Under the pieces are notes generated by a model. The model was not told the origin of the DNA. It did not search any database and saw only the letters and a list, made by a program, of their open reading frames with translations. A DNA stretch of 64,000 nt from Bacteriovoracaceae bacterium (GTDB lineage Bacteria; Bdellovibrionota; Bacteriovoracia; Bacteriovoracales; Bacteriovoracaceae). Below are positions 9,460-17,462 of this stretch, one piece after another (within the stretch, counting starts at the first letter, position 1; every line of letters begins with the position of its first letter). The stretch is taken from NCBI GenBank assembly GCA_025210745.1, contig JAOARC010000037.1, positions 124,001 through 188,000 of the forward strand, written 5' to 3'. A program made the position numbers and the translations under genes.

Positions 9460-9991
9460 CTATCGATTCTTCTAAGAATTCTTTTTCTGCTTCAAAGAAC
9501 ATTTTATGCTGATCACTTAACTTTAGGTTTAATGCTCTTTTGTCTACTAAAGATATAATATCTCTAAAGTTAACTCTTCTACCTTTTTTTAAAAAAGCAA
9601 TTTTAATTAAAGCACTTGCAGCAAGTTTTCCTTTTTTATTAATGAAATCGTGATGAATATATCCCCAACCATCGTCAACTGCTACTAATTTTGTTTGAAT
9701 AGTAAACTTTTCCATAGGCAATAAAGATTTAAGATAATTAATTTTCGTACTTGCAACAACTCCATATAACCTTTCTTTTAATAAAACTTTATAAAGTCCC
9801 GACCTCACAGCAAAATTAAGCCTAGCAAGGTCCATAAACCCACTGTACCTTCCGTTATTAAGATGAAAGTTTGTATCCATATCCGTTGGAAGTACGGTTA
9901 AATATAGTCTTGATGTATCTACTAAGGAGATCTTCTTTTCAAAAAAAACACTCCTTAATAGAACTATAATAGTACGTAATATCAAATTCAT
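9440..9991 (-). CDS. Hotdog-fold acyl-CoA thioesterase-like protein
   Basis: 183 residues. The segment VLPTDMDTNFHLNNGRYSGFMDLAR (positions about 31-55) is the substrate-helix region of 4HBT/THEM6-like thioesterases, with the Asp and Asn-Gly residues in the usual places. It would hydrolyse an acyl-CoA or acyl-ACP thioester in the cytoplasm; the substrate is unknown. No SD is present. A TAGTAT hexamer sits six bases upstream of the ATG, so the mRNA is probably leaderless. Confidence 0.75.
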   Translation of the reverse strand: MNLILRTIIVLLRSVFFEKKISLVDTSRLYLTVLPTDMDTNFHLNNGRYSGFMDLARLNFAVRSGLYKVLLKERLYGVVASTKINYLKSLLPMEKFTIQTKLVAVDDGWGYIHHDFINKKGKLAASALIKIAFLKKGRRVNFRDIISLVDKRALNLKLSDQHKMFFEAEKEFLEESIASYYSL

Positions 9992-9997
9992 AGCGCA

Positions 9998-10003
9998 ATA
10001 CTA
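9998..10003 (-). promoter_or_regulatory. -10 hexamer of a probable leaderless promoter
   Basis: Minus-strand TAGTAT with six bases (9997-9992) before the ATG that starts at 9991. Divergent from the 10058 promoter. Confidence 0.45.
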
Positions 10004-10057
10004 TATAAGAAAGTGGGAAATTGATACCCCTTATTCTCATTATACTTGAGTATACGC

Positions 10058-10063
10058 TATAAT
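10058..10063 (+). promoter_or_regulatory. Consensus -10 of a probable leaderless promoter
   Basis: A perfect TATAAT with six bases before the ATG at 10070. No SD is possible in so short a leader. Confidence 0.5.
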
Positions 10064-10069
10064 TATTCT

Positions 10070-10630
10070 ATGAAAAATCTAATCATAATAACTATTTTAA
10101 CATTCTTTATTACAAATGCTCACTCAGCAGAACTTAAGGTTGAACCTCTTTATAGTTTTGAAAAAACATATCGAATAGAGCCAGCACCTGCAAAATTTGT
10201 AACTCGTACTTATATTGGAGCAAGAGGAACTTATGGAGTCCCACTTCTTTCAGCAGAACTGGAAGTAGCAAGATCTGAAGACTCTGATACTTTTCCTGCA
10301 CAAGTGAAAAAAGTTGACTATGAAACATACAGGGCCATGCTAGGATTAAAGTCATATCCTTTTACCTTTAGTTATGGAGGTGTTTACTTTAGAGCTGGTG
10401 CAAGAGCAAAAAAGGAAAGTGTTACAACAACAATTTCAGGTGTTGAAACAAAAAATGAAGGTGAAATAGTACTAGATCCATATGCCGGGGCAGGTATTAC
10501 AATTGCTTTTAGCAATATGTTTGCACTTAATGCAGGAGTTACGCTCGTATACAATAGAGATGCTCCATCTAATGAACAATTTGATAGGCAAACAACTTTT
10601 TCTTTTACTATAAAAGCTTCAAACAGATAA
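10070..10630 (+). CDS. Secreted beta-barrel-like envelope protein
   Basis: I place the start at the ATG at 10070, since it opens a signal peptide (MKNLIIITILTFFITNAHS-A) and sits six bases after a TATAAT. The in-frame TTG 24 bases upstream would lie before the promoter. The mature 167 residues alternate polar and hydrophobic residues (YIGARGTYGVPLLSAELEVA, GVYFRAGARA, FALNAGVTLVYNRD), as in small 8-stranded outer-membrane barrels. The family is not recognised. Its stop overlaps the next ATG (TAATG), so it is coupled to the phosphoribosyltransferase gene, an odd pairing. Confidence 0.65.
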   Translation: MKNLIIITILTFFITNAHSAELKVEPLYSFEKTYRIEPAPAKFVTRTYIGARGTYGVPLLSAELEVARSEDSDTFPAQVKKVDYETYRAMLGLKSYPFTFSYGGVYFRAGARAKKESVTTTISGVETKNEGEIVLDPYAGAGITIAFSNMFALNAGVTLVYNRDAPSNEQFDRQTTFSFTIKASNR

Positions 10631-11445
10631 TGAAAGATATACAGTTTCAAAGCTTAGATTATAAAACATCAGAAATCGAACATAAGTATGGTACGAAAAT
10701 TCATATAATGAAAGATCCTTACCTTCTTACACTACTTGCTAAGATTTCAAACGAAAAAACTATTCAACCAGTTTTTACCAGCTACATAGAAAAAGCCTAT
10801 CAAGGTTTATTTAATCATATTAGTAATGGACAGTTTGATCGAAAAGTTGAGTCTATTGAAACAAGAATGAAGTCTACCCATCCGGAAGGTCAATACAACG
10901 GAGAGGTTTTTGATTCATCTCAAGAGTTTGTCGTTGTTGATTTGGCAAGAGCTGGAATAGTTCCATCTCAACTTATTTATAATGAACTCAACTATCTATT
11001 TAATCCACAGCAAGTGAGACAAGATCACTTCTATGTTGCACGTAAAACAAATGAAAATAATGAGGTTATAGGAATTGATATCTCCGGATCTAAAGTTGGA
11101 GGAGATGTAGATAATAAAATTGTTATTTTTCCAGATCCAATGGGAGCAACAGGCGGATCTATAAGTGAATCAATTAAGCATTATAAAGAAAATATTGTGG
11201 GAACACCTAAAAAAATTATCACAGCTCACCTAATCATTACTCCAGAGTATGTGAAGAGAATTAAAAAAGACCATCCTGATGTCGAAGTTTACGCAATTCG
11301 TCTAGACAGAGGGTTATCTTCAAAAAAGGCCCTAGATAGTATTCCAGGTACTCATATAGCCGAAGAAAAAGGTCTTAATGATCACCAATATATTGTGCCA
11401 GGCGCAGGCGGAGTTGGAGAACTTCTCAATAATTCATACGTATAA
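10630..11445 (+). CDS. upp: Uracil phosphoribosyltransferase-like enzyme
   Basis: The protein carries the UPRTase elements in order: the DLARAGIVPS segment (about 100), the PRPP loop FPDPMGATGGS (about 168-178) and a C-terminal uracil loop VPGAGGVGELL (about 256-266). It would make UMP from uracil and PRPP. At 271 residues it is about 60 longer than bacterial Upp; most of the excess is in the N-terminal 90 residues. The symbol is by family and assumes the substrate is uracil. The start codon shares one base with the stop of the barrel gene. Confidence 0.75.
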   Translation: MKDIQFQSLDYKTSEIEHKYGTKIHIMKDPYLLTLLAKISNEKTIQPVFTSYIEKAYQGLFNHISNGQFDRKVESIETRMKSTHPEGQYNGEVFDSSQEFVVVDLARAGIVPSQLIYNELNYLFNPQQVRQDHFYVARKTNENNEVIGIDISGSKVGGDVDNKIVIFPDPMGATGGSISESIKHYKENIVGTPKKIITAHLIITPEYVKRIKKDHPDVEVYAIRLDRGLSSKKALDSIPGTHIAEEKGLNDHQYIVPGAGGVGELLNNSYV

Positions 11446-11523
11446 CAATTTGTTACAATTTTTTACTTTCTAAATGAGCTACCTTGCAATAGGATTTATC
11501 ATTAAATTTTGTAAGGAGATATT

Positions 11524-12054
11524 ATGAAATCATTATTAATTGCATTACTAACATTATCATTTGCATATGGTGCAGGTGTTGATCTAAAGAAAAGTTCACT
11601 AAAGTGGACAGGAACAAAAGTTACCGGAAAGCATTTTGGAAAAATCTTTTTTAAGTCAGCTGATTTAAAAATGAAAGATGGTAAAATTTCAAAAGGAAAC
11701 TTTGTTGTTGATGTTACTTCATTAACAGTTGATGACATTAGCGGCGAGTGGGCAACAAAACTTGCTAATCACTTAAAAAATGATGATTTTTTTGAAGTAA
11801 ACAAATACCCGACTGCAACTTTAAAAATAACTTCAACTACAGACAAGGTTTTAAAAGGTACTTTAACAATAAAGAAAATCTCAAATCCAATTGAAATATC
11901 TTATACAAAAAAAGGAAATACATTAACTGGGAAGATGGAGTTTGATAGAACAAAATTTAATATCAAATATAAGTCTAGTAGCTTTTTCAAAAGCTTAGGA
12001 GATAAGGCTATTCACGATAAGGTAACTGTAGATTTTAATATTGTTACAATGTAA
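11524..12054 (+). CDS. YceI-family periplasmic lipid-binding-like protein
   Basis: 176 residues with signal peptide (1-17, SFAYGAG cut region). KSSLKWTGTKVTGKHFGKI at the N-terminus, HLKNDDFFEVNKYPTATLKI in the middle and the closing beta strands follow the YceI lipocalin-like barrel, which binds isoprenoid chains in characterised members. A clear SD (AAGGAGATATT) precedes the ATG, and a strong terminator follows 24 bases after the stop, so the gene is its own unit. Confidence 0.92.
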   Translation: MKSLLIALLTLSFAYGAGVDLKKSSLKWTGTKVTGKHFGKIFFKSADLKMKDGKISKGNFVVDVTSLTVDDISGEWATKLANHLKNDDFFEVNKYPTATLKITSTTDKVLKGTLTIKKISNPIEISYTKKGNTLTGKMEFDRTKFNIKYKSSSFFKSLGDKAIHDKVTVDFNIVTM

Positions 12055-12077
12055 TTTATTTTTTATATCGTTTAATG

Positions 12078-12104
12078 GCACCCTTTTAAAAGGGTGCTTT
12101 TTTT
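12078..12104 (+). terminator. Rho-independent terminator of the yceI-like gene
   Basis: GCACCCTT/AAGGGTGC hairpin (12078-12097) followed by seven T. Confidence 0.92.
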
Positions 12105-12106
12105 GT

Positions 12107-12248
12107 AAAAAAAAGACTGGCGATTAGGACCAGTCTTTCATACTTTTAAATTTTGCAACTCTCTCTCAATTGCATAATCATCTTTTTAGGGGGTCTTACA
12201 TTCTGTAAGATGAACATAAATTACACTGCAAAGGGTACTTTTACACCC
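12107..12248 (-). ncRNA. Candidate small RNA with own terminator
   Basis: No ORF fits the 320-base gap between yceI-like and apt, but the minus strand reads as a short structured transcript. Four hairpins follow one another: GGGT/ACCC core (12251-12230), CTTACA/TGTAAG (12209-12195), TGCAATT/AGTTGCA with loop GAGAGAG (12174-12154), and AAAGACTGG/CCAGTCTTT (12138-12112), the last followed by U residues as in a Rho-independent terminator. A possible promoter is TTGAAA (12282-12277), a 16-base spacer and TATTTT (12260-12255), putting +1 near 12248. No known RNA family is recognised. Confidence 0.45.
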
Positions 12249-12321
12249 TCTTGGAAAATATTTTAGGAACAAAGTGTTTCAAAAATAATGAACAAAATAA
12301 GTAAGTATTTTTAAGTACTTA

Positions 12322-12330
12322 TGTTACTAT
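12322..12330 (+). promoter_or_regulatory. Extended -10 promoter of apt
   Basis: TGtTACTAT; the expected +1 is near 12337, giving apt a 5' leader of about 39 bases that contains its SD. This one is not leaderless. Confidence 0.5.
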
Positions 12331-12375
12331 AAGAGCTAATTTATTATGCTTAAACACCATACGCGGAGCACAACA

Positions 12376-12882
12376 TTGAATAAAGAACAATATGAAAAGT
12401 ACATTATTGATATTCCTAATTTTCCTAAAGAAGGTGTGACGTTTAAAGATATGACTCCTCTTTTAGAGCATAAATTTAATGAATTAATTGAAGACTTCTA
12501 TGACAAAGTAAACTGGGATGAAGTTGATGCTGTAGTAGGTATTGAATCAAGGGGCTTTATTTTAGGTGCTGCTCTTGCTCAAAAAGCAAATGTTGGTTTT
12601 ATTCCTATTAGAAAAAAGGGAAAACTTCCTCCAAAAGTAATCAGCGAGTCTTATAGTCTTGAGTATGGCGAAGATATTATTGAAATGAAAGTTAATGAGA
12701 CGGCTAAGAAAGTTATATTAATTGATGATGTACTGGCTACTGGTGGAACTTTAACAGCCGCTTTAAATCTTTGTAAAAGAAATAATGTTGAAGTCCAAAA
12801 TATCCTGATGCTTATTAATTTAACCTTCCTAAACAACTTAAAAGAAAATAACTCAAGTATTGTCTCTTTACTAGAGTATTAG
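12376..12882 (+). CDS. apt: Adenine phosphoribosyltransferase
   Basis: Makes AMP from adenine and PRPP. GIESRGFILGAALA, the RKKGKLPPKVISESYSLEYG loop and the PRPP-binding segment VILIDDVLATGGT match Apt. I take the TTG at 12376 as the start, giving 168 residues: GGAG lies seven bases before it and Apt alignments begin near this point. The in-frame ATG at 12346 would add ten residues without an SD. The promoter at 12322 agrees with either choice. Confidence 0.9.
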   Translation: MNKEQYEKYIIDIPNFPKEGVTFKDMTPLLEHKFNELIEDFYDKVNWDEVDAVVGIESRGFILGAALAQKANVGFIPIRKKGKLPPKVISESYSLEYGEDIIEMKVNETAKKVILIDDVLATGGTLTAALNLCKRNNVEVQNILMLINLTFLNNLKENNSSIVSLLEY

Positions 12883-12915
12883 TTTCCTAGTGTAAGTATA
12901 TGTATTTAAATGAGG

Positions 12916-12921
12916 TACAAT
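12916..12921 (+). promoter_or_regulatory. -10 hexamer of a probable leaderless promoter
   Basis: TACAAT with six bases before the ATG at 12928, which opens a signal peptide. The upstream in-frame ATG at 12910 would precede this box. Confidence 0.45.
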
Positions 12922-12927
12922 AATAGT

Positions 12928-14163
12928 ATGAAATACTTATTGTTTCTTATTTCAAGTTTAGCTTTTGCTTTAGATACTCCTGATGTGATGAAAGCAAAAG
13001 TTTTAAAAGCATATAAAAATAACTACCTTGTAATTAATCGAGGCCTTGAAGATGGTATCTTTAAGGGTGAGCATATCAAACTCACCAATGAACAAGGTTA
13101 TGTATCAAGAGCAATATGTGTTAAACCAAGAATGCAAATATCTCACTGTAAGGTCTACAGAGTTGTTAATCCAGAACTACTAAGCTTTGATGTAGACTAT
13201 AAACTAAAATCAATTGTTCAAAGTAAAATGCCAAAAGACTTAAGACATCTTAAAAAAGTTAGCTTTAAAAATAAGTTTAATGATTTCACAGATGAAGATA
13301 TAAACAAGGCTTTAAAAATTCAAAACGAAAGAATTGCAAACTTTGACTTAGCAAATGATTATAAAACCTCAGAGCCAGAACCTAGAGAAATTGCTCCAAT
13401 AGAAGAAAAGCCCACTTTAATGAAAAAGCACTTTAATCAAAAAAAACTTAAAGCCGATCTAAGCTCACTTAAGTTTTCAATTTTCACATCTCCTATCTTA
13501 GTTCAAAGCCAAGGAAGCCAATATAATAGCCATATTGGACTAAACTTTTTTAATGATGGTAAAAAATATGATGTATTTGGAGGATTACATTCAAGATCTT
13601 TAAAAGTGACAAATCAATATACAAAAGATTCTGTTGAGAAAAAAGATTTTGAAGCAAATGCAAACTTAGAAGTAAAAGACTTAACTGAAAACTTATCTTT
13701 AATCAGTCACCTATCTTATAAATCACAAAGCTTTGATGGAATAAAAACACCTTTAAATAATTTATTAGTTGCACCCGTTGGAGTTAAGTACTACTACTCA
13801 AATAGCGACACTAAAAAGTCTTTTTTAAGCTATGCTCCAGCTTTTGAAAGTAGTAATTTTGACTCTCAAAAGCTTGGAAACAATCAAAAAATATCTTATA
13901 TCAGACATTTTTTAACCTATTCTTATATGGCACCAATCAACAAAAGTTTGGATTTTAAAATCGCTCTATCATACCTTCCAGAGCTTACGTTTAAAGATAC
14001 AACGATTAAGGGGGATGCTCATTTTTCATTTAAAATATCAAAGGATTTTTTCTTTGATTATGTAATTGATTACTATTCAAATACACTTATCTCTAAGCAC
14101 TATAATCTTGGAAGTAGTGACTTAATCAATATGTTTAATTTACGATATAATTTTAGTCTTTAA
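12928..14163 (+). CDS. Secreted outer-membrane-like protein
   Basis: 411 residues from the ATG at 12928, which begins the signal peptide MKYLLFLISSLAFA. The N-terminal 90 residues form a small beta domain (AKVLKAYKNNYLVINRGLEDGIFKGEHIKL) with two Cys. A charged linker follows (about 95-165), then 240 residues of alternating beta-strand pattern ending in NMFNLRYNFSL. That terminal aromatic pattern suits an outer-membrane barrel. The family is unknown. It overlaps the convergent tlyA by 11 bases. Confidence 0.6.
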   Translation: MKYLLFLISSLAFALDTPDVMKAKVLKAYKNNYLVINRGLEDGIFKGEHIKLTNEQGYVSRAICVKPRMQISHCKVYRVVNPELLSFDVDYKLKSIVQSKMPKDLRHLKKVSFKNKFNDFTDEDINKALKIQNERIANFDLANDYKTSEPEPREIAPIEEKPTLMKKHFNQKKLKADLSSLKFSIFTSPILVQSQGSQYNSHIGLNFFNDGKKYDVFGGLHSRSLKVTNQYTKDSVEKKDFEANANLEVKDLTENLSLISHLSYKSQSFDGIKTPLNNLLVAPVGVKYYYSNSDTKKSFLSYAPAFESSNFDSQKLGNNQKISYIRHFLTYSYMAPINKSLDFKIALSYLPELTFKDTTIKGDAHFSFKISKDFFFDYVIDYYSNTLISKHYNLGSSDLINMFNLRYNFSL

Positions 14164-14869
14164 TATAAAGAGCAAGATATTCTGTATTGAGGCTTTTATT
14201 ACCTTTTATAGGAGATTCAATAATTTCTTTAATCATAAAGTTATTTTGCTTAAACCAAATATTCATTTCCTCTAAAATAATTTTTCTATCGCTATCACTT
14301 ACAGAACCATCTTTTCTAATACGATCTTTTCCTGCTTCAAACTGAGGCTTTATTAAAACGACTCCTACCCCACTAGGCTTTAGAAGAGAAGCCATATTCT
14401 TAAATATAAGCTTTAATGAAATAAAAGAGACATCACAAACAAAGATATCAACAAGCTCGTTTAAGTTAACCTCATTTTTTATATTTGTTTTTTCGATATT
14501 AATAACTCGCTCATCATTTTTTAAAGAATCTGCAAGCTGATCAAAACCCACATCAATACAAAAAACCTTAACTGCACCGGCCTCTAAAAGAACTTGTGTA
14601 AACCCACCTGTACTAGCACCTATATCAGCAGCTACTAAATCTTTAACATTAAGGTTAAATTCATTTAAAGCATGAACTAGCTTATAAGCTCCACGACTTA
14701 CATAAACTTTTTCATCCTTTAGCTTTATTTCATCATCTTGTGATACTTCAAAAGAAGGCTTTGTTACAACCTTATTATTTACCAGAACATTTTCTTTTTG
14801 AATTTGAACCTTTGCAGCAGCTCTTGTCTTAATTAAACCTATATCAACTAAAGCTTTATCTAATCTCAT
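14153..14869 (-). CDS. tlyA: TlyA-family 16S/23S rRNA methyltransferase
   Basis: The product has an N-terminal S4 domain (MRLDKALVDIGLIKTRAAAK, first 60 residues) and an FtsJ-like methyltransferase domain with the SAM motif VAADIGASTGGFTQVLLEAGA. In mycobacteria TlyA 2'-O-methylates ribosomal RNA; it is often labelled haemolysin. The ATG at 14869 is chosen because GAGGG lies five bases upstream and the S4 domain starts there; the longer TTG form adds four residues. Its start lies inside the end of dapF (14-base overlap), so the two are coupled. Confidence 0.88.
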   Translation of the reverse strand: MRLDKALVDIGLIKTRAAAKVQIQKENVLVNNKVVTKPSFEVSQDDEIKLKDEKVYVSRGAYKLVHALNEFNLNVKDLVAADIGASTGGFTQVLLEAGAVKVFCIDVGFDQLADSLKNDERVINIEKTNIKNEVNLNELVDIFVCDVSFISLKLIFKNMASLLKPSGVGVVLIKPQFEAGKDRIRKDGSVSDSDRKIILEEMNIWFKQNNFMIKEIIESPIKGNKSLNTEYLALYIKD

Positions 14870-15641
14870 AAGTACCCTCAAAGCACTTTTCTACTTTTCC
14901 GCAAAGTAATATATTTGAAAGTTCTTTATCTATATTGGCACTTAAGGTTCCACCTGCACTATGGACAATGATCTTTCCATCCCAATTAAAAAGTTCTTTG
15001 CATGTTATAGCACTTGCAATAACTCCTGTTCCACAACAAAGAGTCTCTCCTTCAACACCTCTTTCAAAAACTCGAAACTTAATTTCCTTTGATCCCACGA
15101 CTTCAAAGAAACATACATTTGTTCCACCATCAAACCTTTCATCATGTCTAACTTTAGCACCTTCAAGAACAAGGTTTAAGTTTTCAACATCAGCAACTTG
15201 TATTACAGCATGAGGAACACCTGTATTTAAATACATTCCTCCTAAAACTGTTAAATCACTTATATCGTATTTATCAATATCAAAAAGCTCACTCATCTTT
15301 ATAATGGCTTCATCGTTTTTAAAATCACCATTATAAACACTATTTTTTGTATCAAACTTAAAAGAAGTTTTCTTTGTTAGAGAATAATTATAAGCAACAC
15401 TTATTCTTGCTGCATTTCCACACATAATAGCTTCAGAACCATCAAGATTCCAAATACGTAAATCGTAATCATTACCTTTTCTTGAATGATCAATATAGAT
15501 AATACCATCAGCTCCAATACCAAATCTTCGATCACATATTTTTTGAATTTGATCTAAAGTAAGATCTACTCGTTGAGTTCGTTTATCAACTAAAATGAAA
15601 TCATTTCCATGCCCAGAGTATTTTACAAAATGAAGCTTCAT
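14856..15641 (-). CDS. dapF: Diaminopimelate epimerase
   Basis: 261 residues. KYSGHGNDFILVD opens the protein, and the two catalytic Cys are in MCGNAAR and CCGTGV. It converts LL- to meso-diaminopimelate for lysine and peptidoglycan synthesis. Length and motif spacing are slightly shorter than in E. coli DapF (274). It is the first gene of a dapF-tlyA unit. The intergenic region upstream also carries the promoter of the divergent tRNA gene. Confidence 0.95.
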   Translation of the reverse strand: MKLHFVKYSGHGNDFILVDKRTQRVDLTLDQIQKICDRRFGIGADGIIYIDHSRKGNDYDLRIWNLDGSEAIMCGNAARISVAYNYSLTKKTSFKFDTKNSVYNGDFKNDEAIIKMSELFDIDKYDISDLTVLGGMYLNTGVPHAVIQVADVENLNLVLEGAKVRHDERFDGGTNVCFFEVVGSKEIKFRVFERGVEGETLCCGTGVIASAITCKELFNWDGKIIVHSAGGTLSANIDKELSNILLCGKVEKCFEGTYEIR

Positions 15642-15713
15642 AACTAGCTAATCTATCAGCTTTAGAAATTGAAGGCAACAAAAGTTGCACTGCACAAAAA
15701 AGTCTTTAATTTT

Positions 15714-15743
15714 TTGTTTTCAAATATCAGGAAATACTATAAT
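15714..15743 (+). promoter_or_regulatory. Promoter of the tRNA(CAT) gene
   Basis: TTGTTT, an 18-base spacer and a perfect TATAAT (15738-15743); +1 expected about 15750, some 15 bases before the tRNA. Confidence 0.6.
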
Positions 15744-15764
15744 ATTAATCACCTAGCCTATCGT

Positions 15765-15841
15765 GGAGCATTAGCTCAGTTGGTTAGAGCCCCCGGCTCA
15801 TAACCGGGTGGTCGCTGGTTCAAGTCCAGCATGCTCCACCA
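15765..15841 (+). tRNA. tRNA with CAT anticodon (Met or lysidine-type Ile2)
   Basis: A complete 77-base cloverleaf with encoded CCA: acceptor GGAGCAT/ATGCTCC, D arm GCTC/GAGC, anticodon stem CCCGG/CCGGG with loop CTCATAA, T arm GCTGG/CCAGC. G1-C72 pairs, so it is not an initiator. The variable loop and T arm (GGTC GCTGG TTCAAGT CCAGC) are the same as I recall for E. coli tRNA-Ile2, whose C34 is changed to lysidine by TilS. It may therefore read AUA rather than AUG. The accessory region begins just downstream. Confidence 0.95.
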
Positions 15842-15861
15842 TTTCGGGCGAGTGCCCAATA

Positions 15862-15900
15862 AAAACCTCCTCCATGTCATTGGAGGAGGTTTTATTTTTT
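15862..15900 (+). terminator. Terminator of the tRNA transcript
   Basis: A 13-bp perfect stem, AAAACCTCCTCCA with TGGAGGAGGTTTT (15862-15874/15881-15893), followed by ATTTTTT. Confidence 0.92.
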
Positions 15901-16081
15901 AAAACAAAAGCAACTTTACGAACCCCTTGAGCATCAGGCTTACATATAACTATTCTTGAAAATAAAGAAGTTATAATCCCTCTAAACTCTTTAAATTTAT
16001 CGGATCTCATCGGTAGACAGTGGGTAACTTTGCAAAAGTATCATCAATAAAGCTTACACAAACTTCAAGTTTGTTAAAATG
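15895..16081 (-). pseudogene. Possible remnant of a recombinase C-terminus
   Basis: On the minus strand two short frames look like coding sequence joined by a frameshift near 16012: first FNKLEVCVSFIDDTF...PTVYR, then SDKFKEFRGIITSLFSRIV...VRKVAFVLKN. There is no start, SD or conserved core. The second part resembles the beta-strand tail of large serine recombinases, but this is weak. The position between a tRNA gene and an IS is typical of decayed integrase genes. The rest of the 15842-16193 gap has no supportable feature beyond the tRNA terminator. Confidence 0.25.
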
Positions 16082-16193
16082 ACCTTCGCCTTAAAGTTAA
16101 TCGGTTGTTTTTATTATATCATAAGCTATTTAAAATTACAGCTATCCATGAACTTCTTTTAGAAGCTCTTAAATTTGCAAATGCACACCTAAA

Positions 16194-17405
16194 TTACCTA
16201 CACAAATAAATAAGTTTTAAACGATAGTTAGGGAGCTTTTTAAAGCCATAAGCCTGTCTTTGAATAAGCTTTGCTTTTCTATTAGAGCCTTCGGTTTTTC
16301 CATTGGTAACTCTTCGTTTAAAGTAATTTAGTATCTCTTGTTTCCAATCAAGCATTGTTCTTCTTAATGACTGAAGCCCTTTCATTTTTAAACTACTCAT
16401 AAAATTTGTAATTTGTGCAAATGCTTTTTTAGCTCTTTTATAACCTCTAATATTATAAAGATTTACAATCATCTCTTTGACTTTATAAAAAGCTTCAAGC
16501 TCTCGATGAAGATCAAAGGTATACATTAAAGCTCTTTGTTGACTAAACTTTAGTTTTTTAGAATTCATAAGTAGCATCTTTCTAAGAGGATTTTTTCTAG
16601 ACTTTAATATACTATTTTTTGGATCTTTCATGATCTCAAGACGTTTAAGATTTACCATATTATTTGCAAGTCTTACCAAGTGAAACTTATCTGCTATGAG
16701 TTTTGCATTTGGAAAAAATGATTTTGCAAACGATCTCATCGATGGTGCAAAGTCAGTGATGACATTTTGAACATTTTCTCTACCTGGAATATTATAAAGA
16801 TTTTCATCCCTCCTAAAGTCACTTTCATAGCGCCCCTTGACAACTTCTCTTATTCTAGACTTATTGTAATCTACAAAAATAGTTACAAATTCTTTATGTC
16901 CATATTTTACGTTTCTGATAAATGAATGTTCATCAATTCCAACTGTTTTGCCCCAGGGATTTTGAAGTTTTCTAACCTCAAGCTCTGCATGCTCATAAAA
17001 TGAAGTGTAGACCATCCAACTTGAACACTTATTTTTTATTTGAACATTTTTAAGATTATCAAAATTAGAAGCACACCAAAAAATATGCTTTCTAAATCTT
17101 GTTGTAGATTTAAATCCTTTTCTTATTCCTTGAATTGGTTCAGTAAAAGGTTTTTTACATGACTTACAATAGAACCTTCTTTTTGTGATTTTAAGATGAA
17201 CAACTTTTCCCCGAAGAGGAATATCTTTAATTGTTACCTCTCTTTTGTCATAGCAAGTTGTAGACTTCGTTGCACATTTTGGACAATATTCTAGCTTTGT
17301 TTTCTTTTGTAAATATAAAGTAAATGTATTTTTGTGATGTGAGGACTTTTTAATAAATTCTAGTTCTGGAAGTCCTAAAAGGTTGTTAAGATGTTTGCCA
17401 AGCAT
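16194..17405 (-). CDS. tnpA: ISL3-family transposase
   Basis: 403 residues, apparently full length. The N-terminal zinc ribbon has Cys pairs at 41/44 and 80/83. The DDE core has Asp158 (GIDEHSF), Asp218 (VITDFAPSM, followed by ADKFHLV) and Glu372 (TNGKTEGSNRKAKLIQRQAYGF). These are the signature blocks of ISL3 transposases. An AAAAGGAG SD lies nine bases before the ATG. There is no frameshift, so the enzyme may be active. Confidence 0.92.
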   Translation of the reverse strand: MLGKHLNNLLGLPELEFIKKSSHHKNTFTLYLQKKTKLEYCPKCATKSTTCYDKREVTIKDIPLRGKVVHLKITKRRFYCKSCKKPFTEPIQGIRKGFKSTTRFRKHIFWCASNFDNLKNVQIKNKCSSWMVYTSFYEHAELEVRKLQNPWGKTVGIDEHSFIRNVKYGHKEFVTIFVDYNKSRIREVVKGRYESDFRRDENLYNIPGRENVQNVITDFAPSMRSFAKSFFPNAKLIADKFHLVRLANNMVNLKRLEIMKDPKNSILKSRKNPLRKMLLMNSKKLKFSQQRALMYTFDLHRELEAFYKVKEMIVNLYNIRGYKRAKKAFAQITNFMSSLKMKGLQSLRRTMLDWKQEILNYFKRRVTNGKTEGSNRKAKLIQRQAYGFKKLPNYRLKLIYLCR

Positions 17406-17462
17406 AGGTTGTTTCTCCTTTTAAAATAAGTTCTGGCGAAAATATTTTAACAGATTTATGGC

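Noticed and set aside
15798..16010. ORF of 70 codons on the minus strand across the tRNA 3' half and terminator
   Set aside because: The C-terminal part is the complement of the tRNA and of the terminator hairpin; only the upper part may be gene debris.
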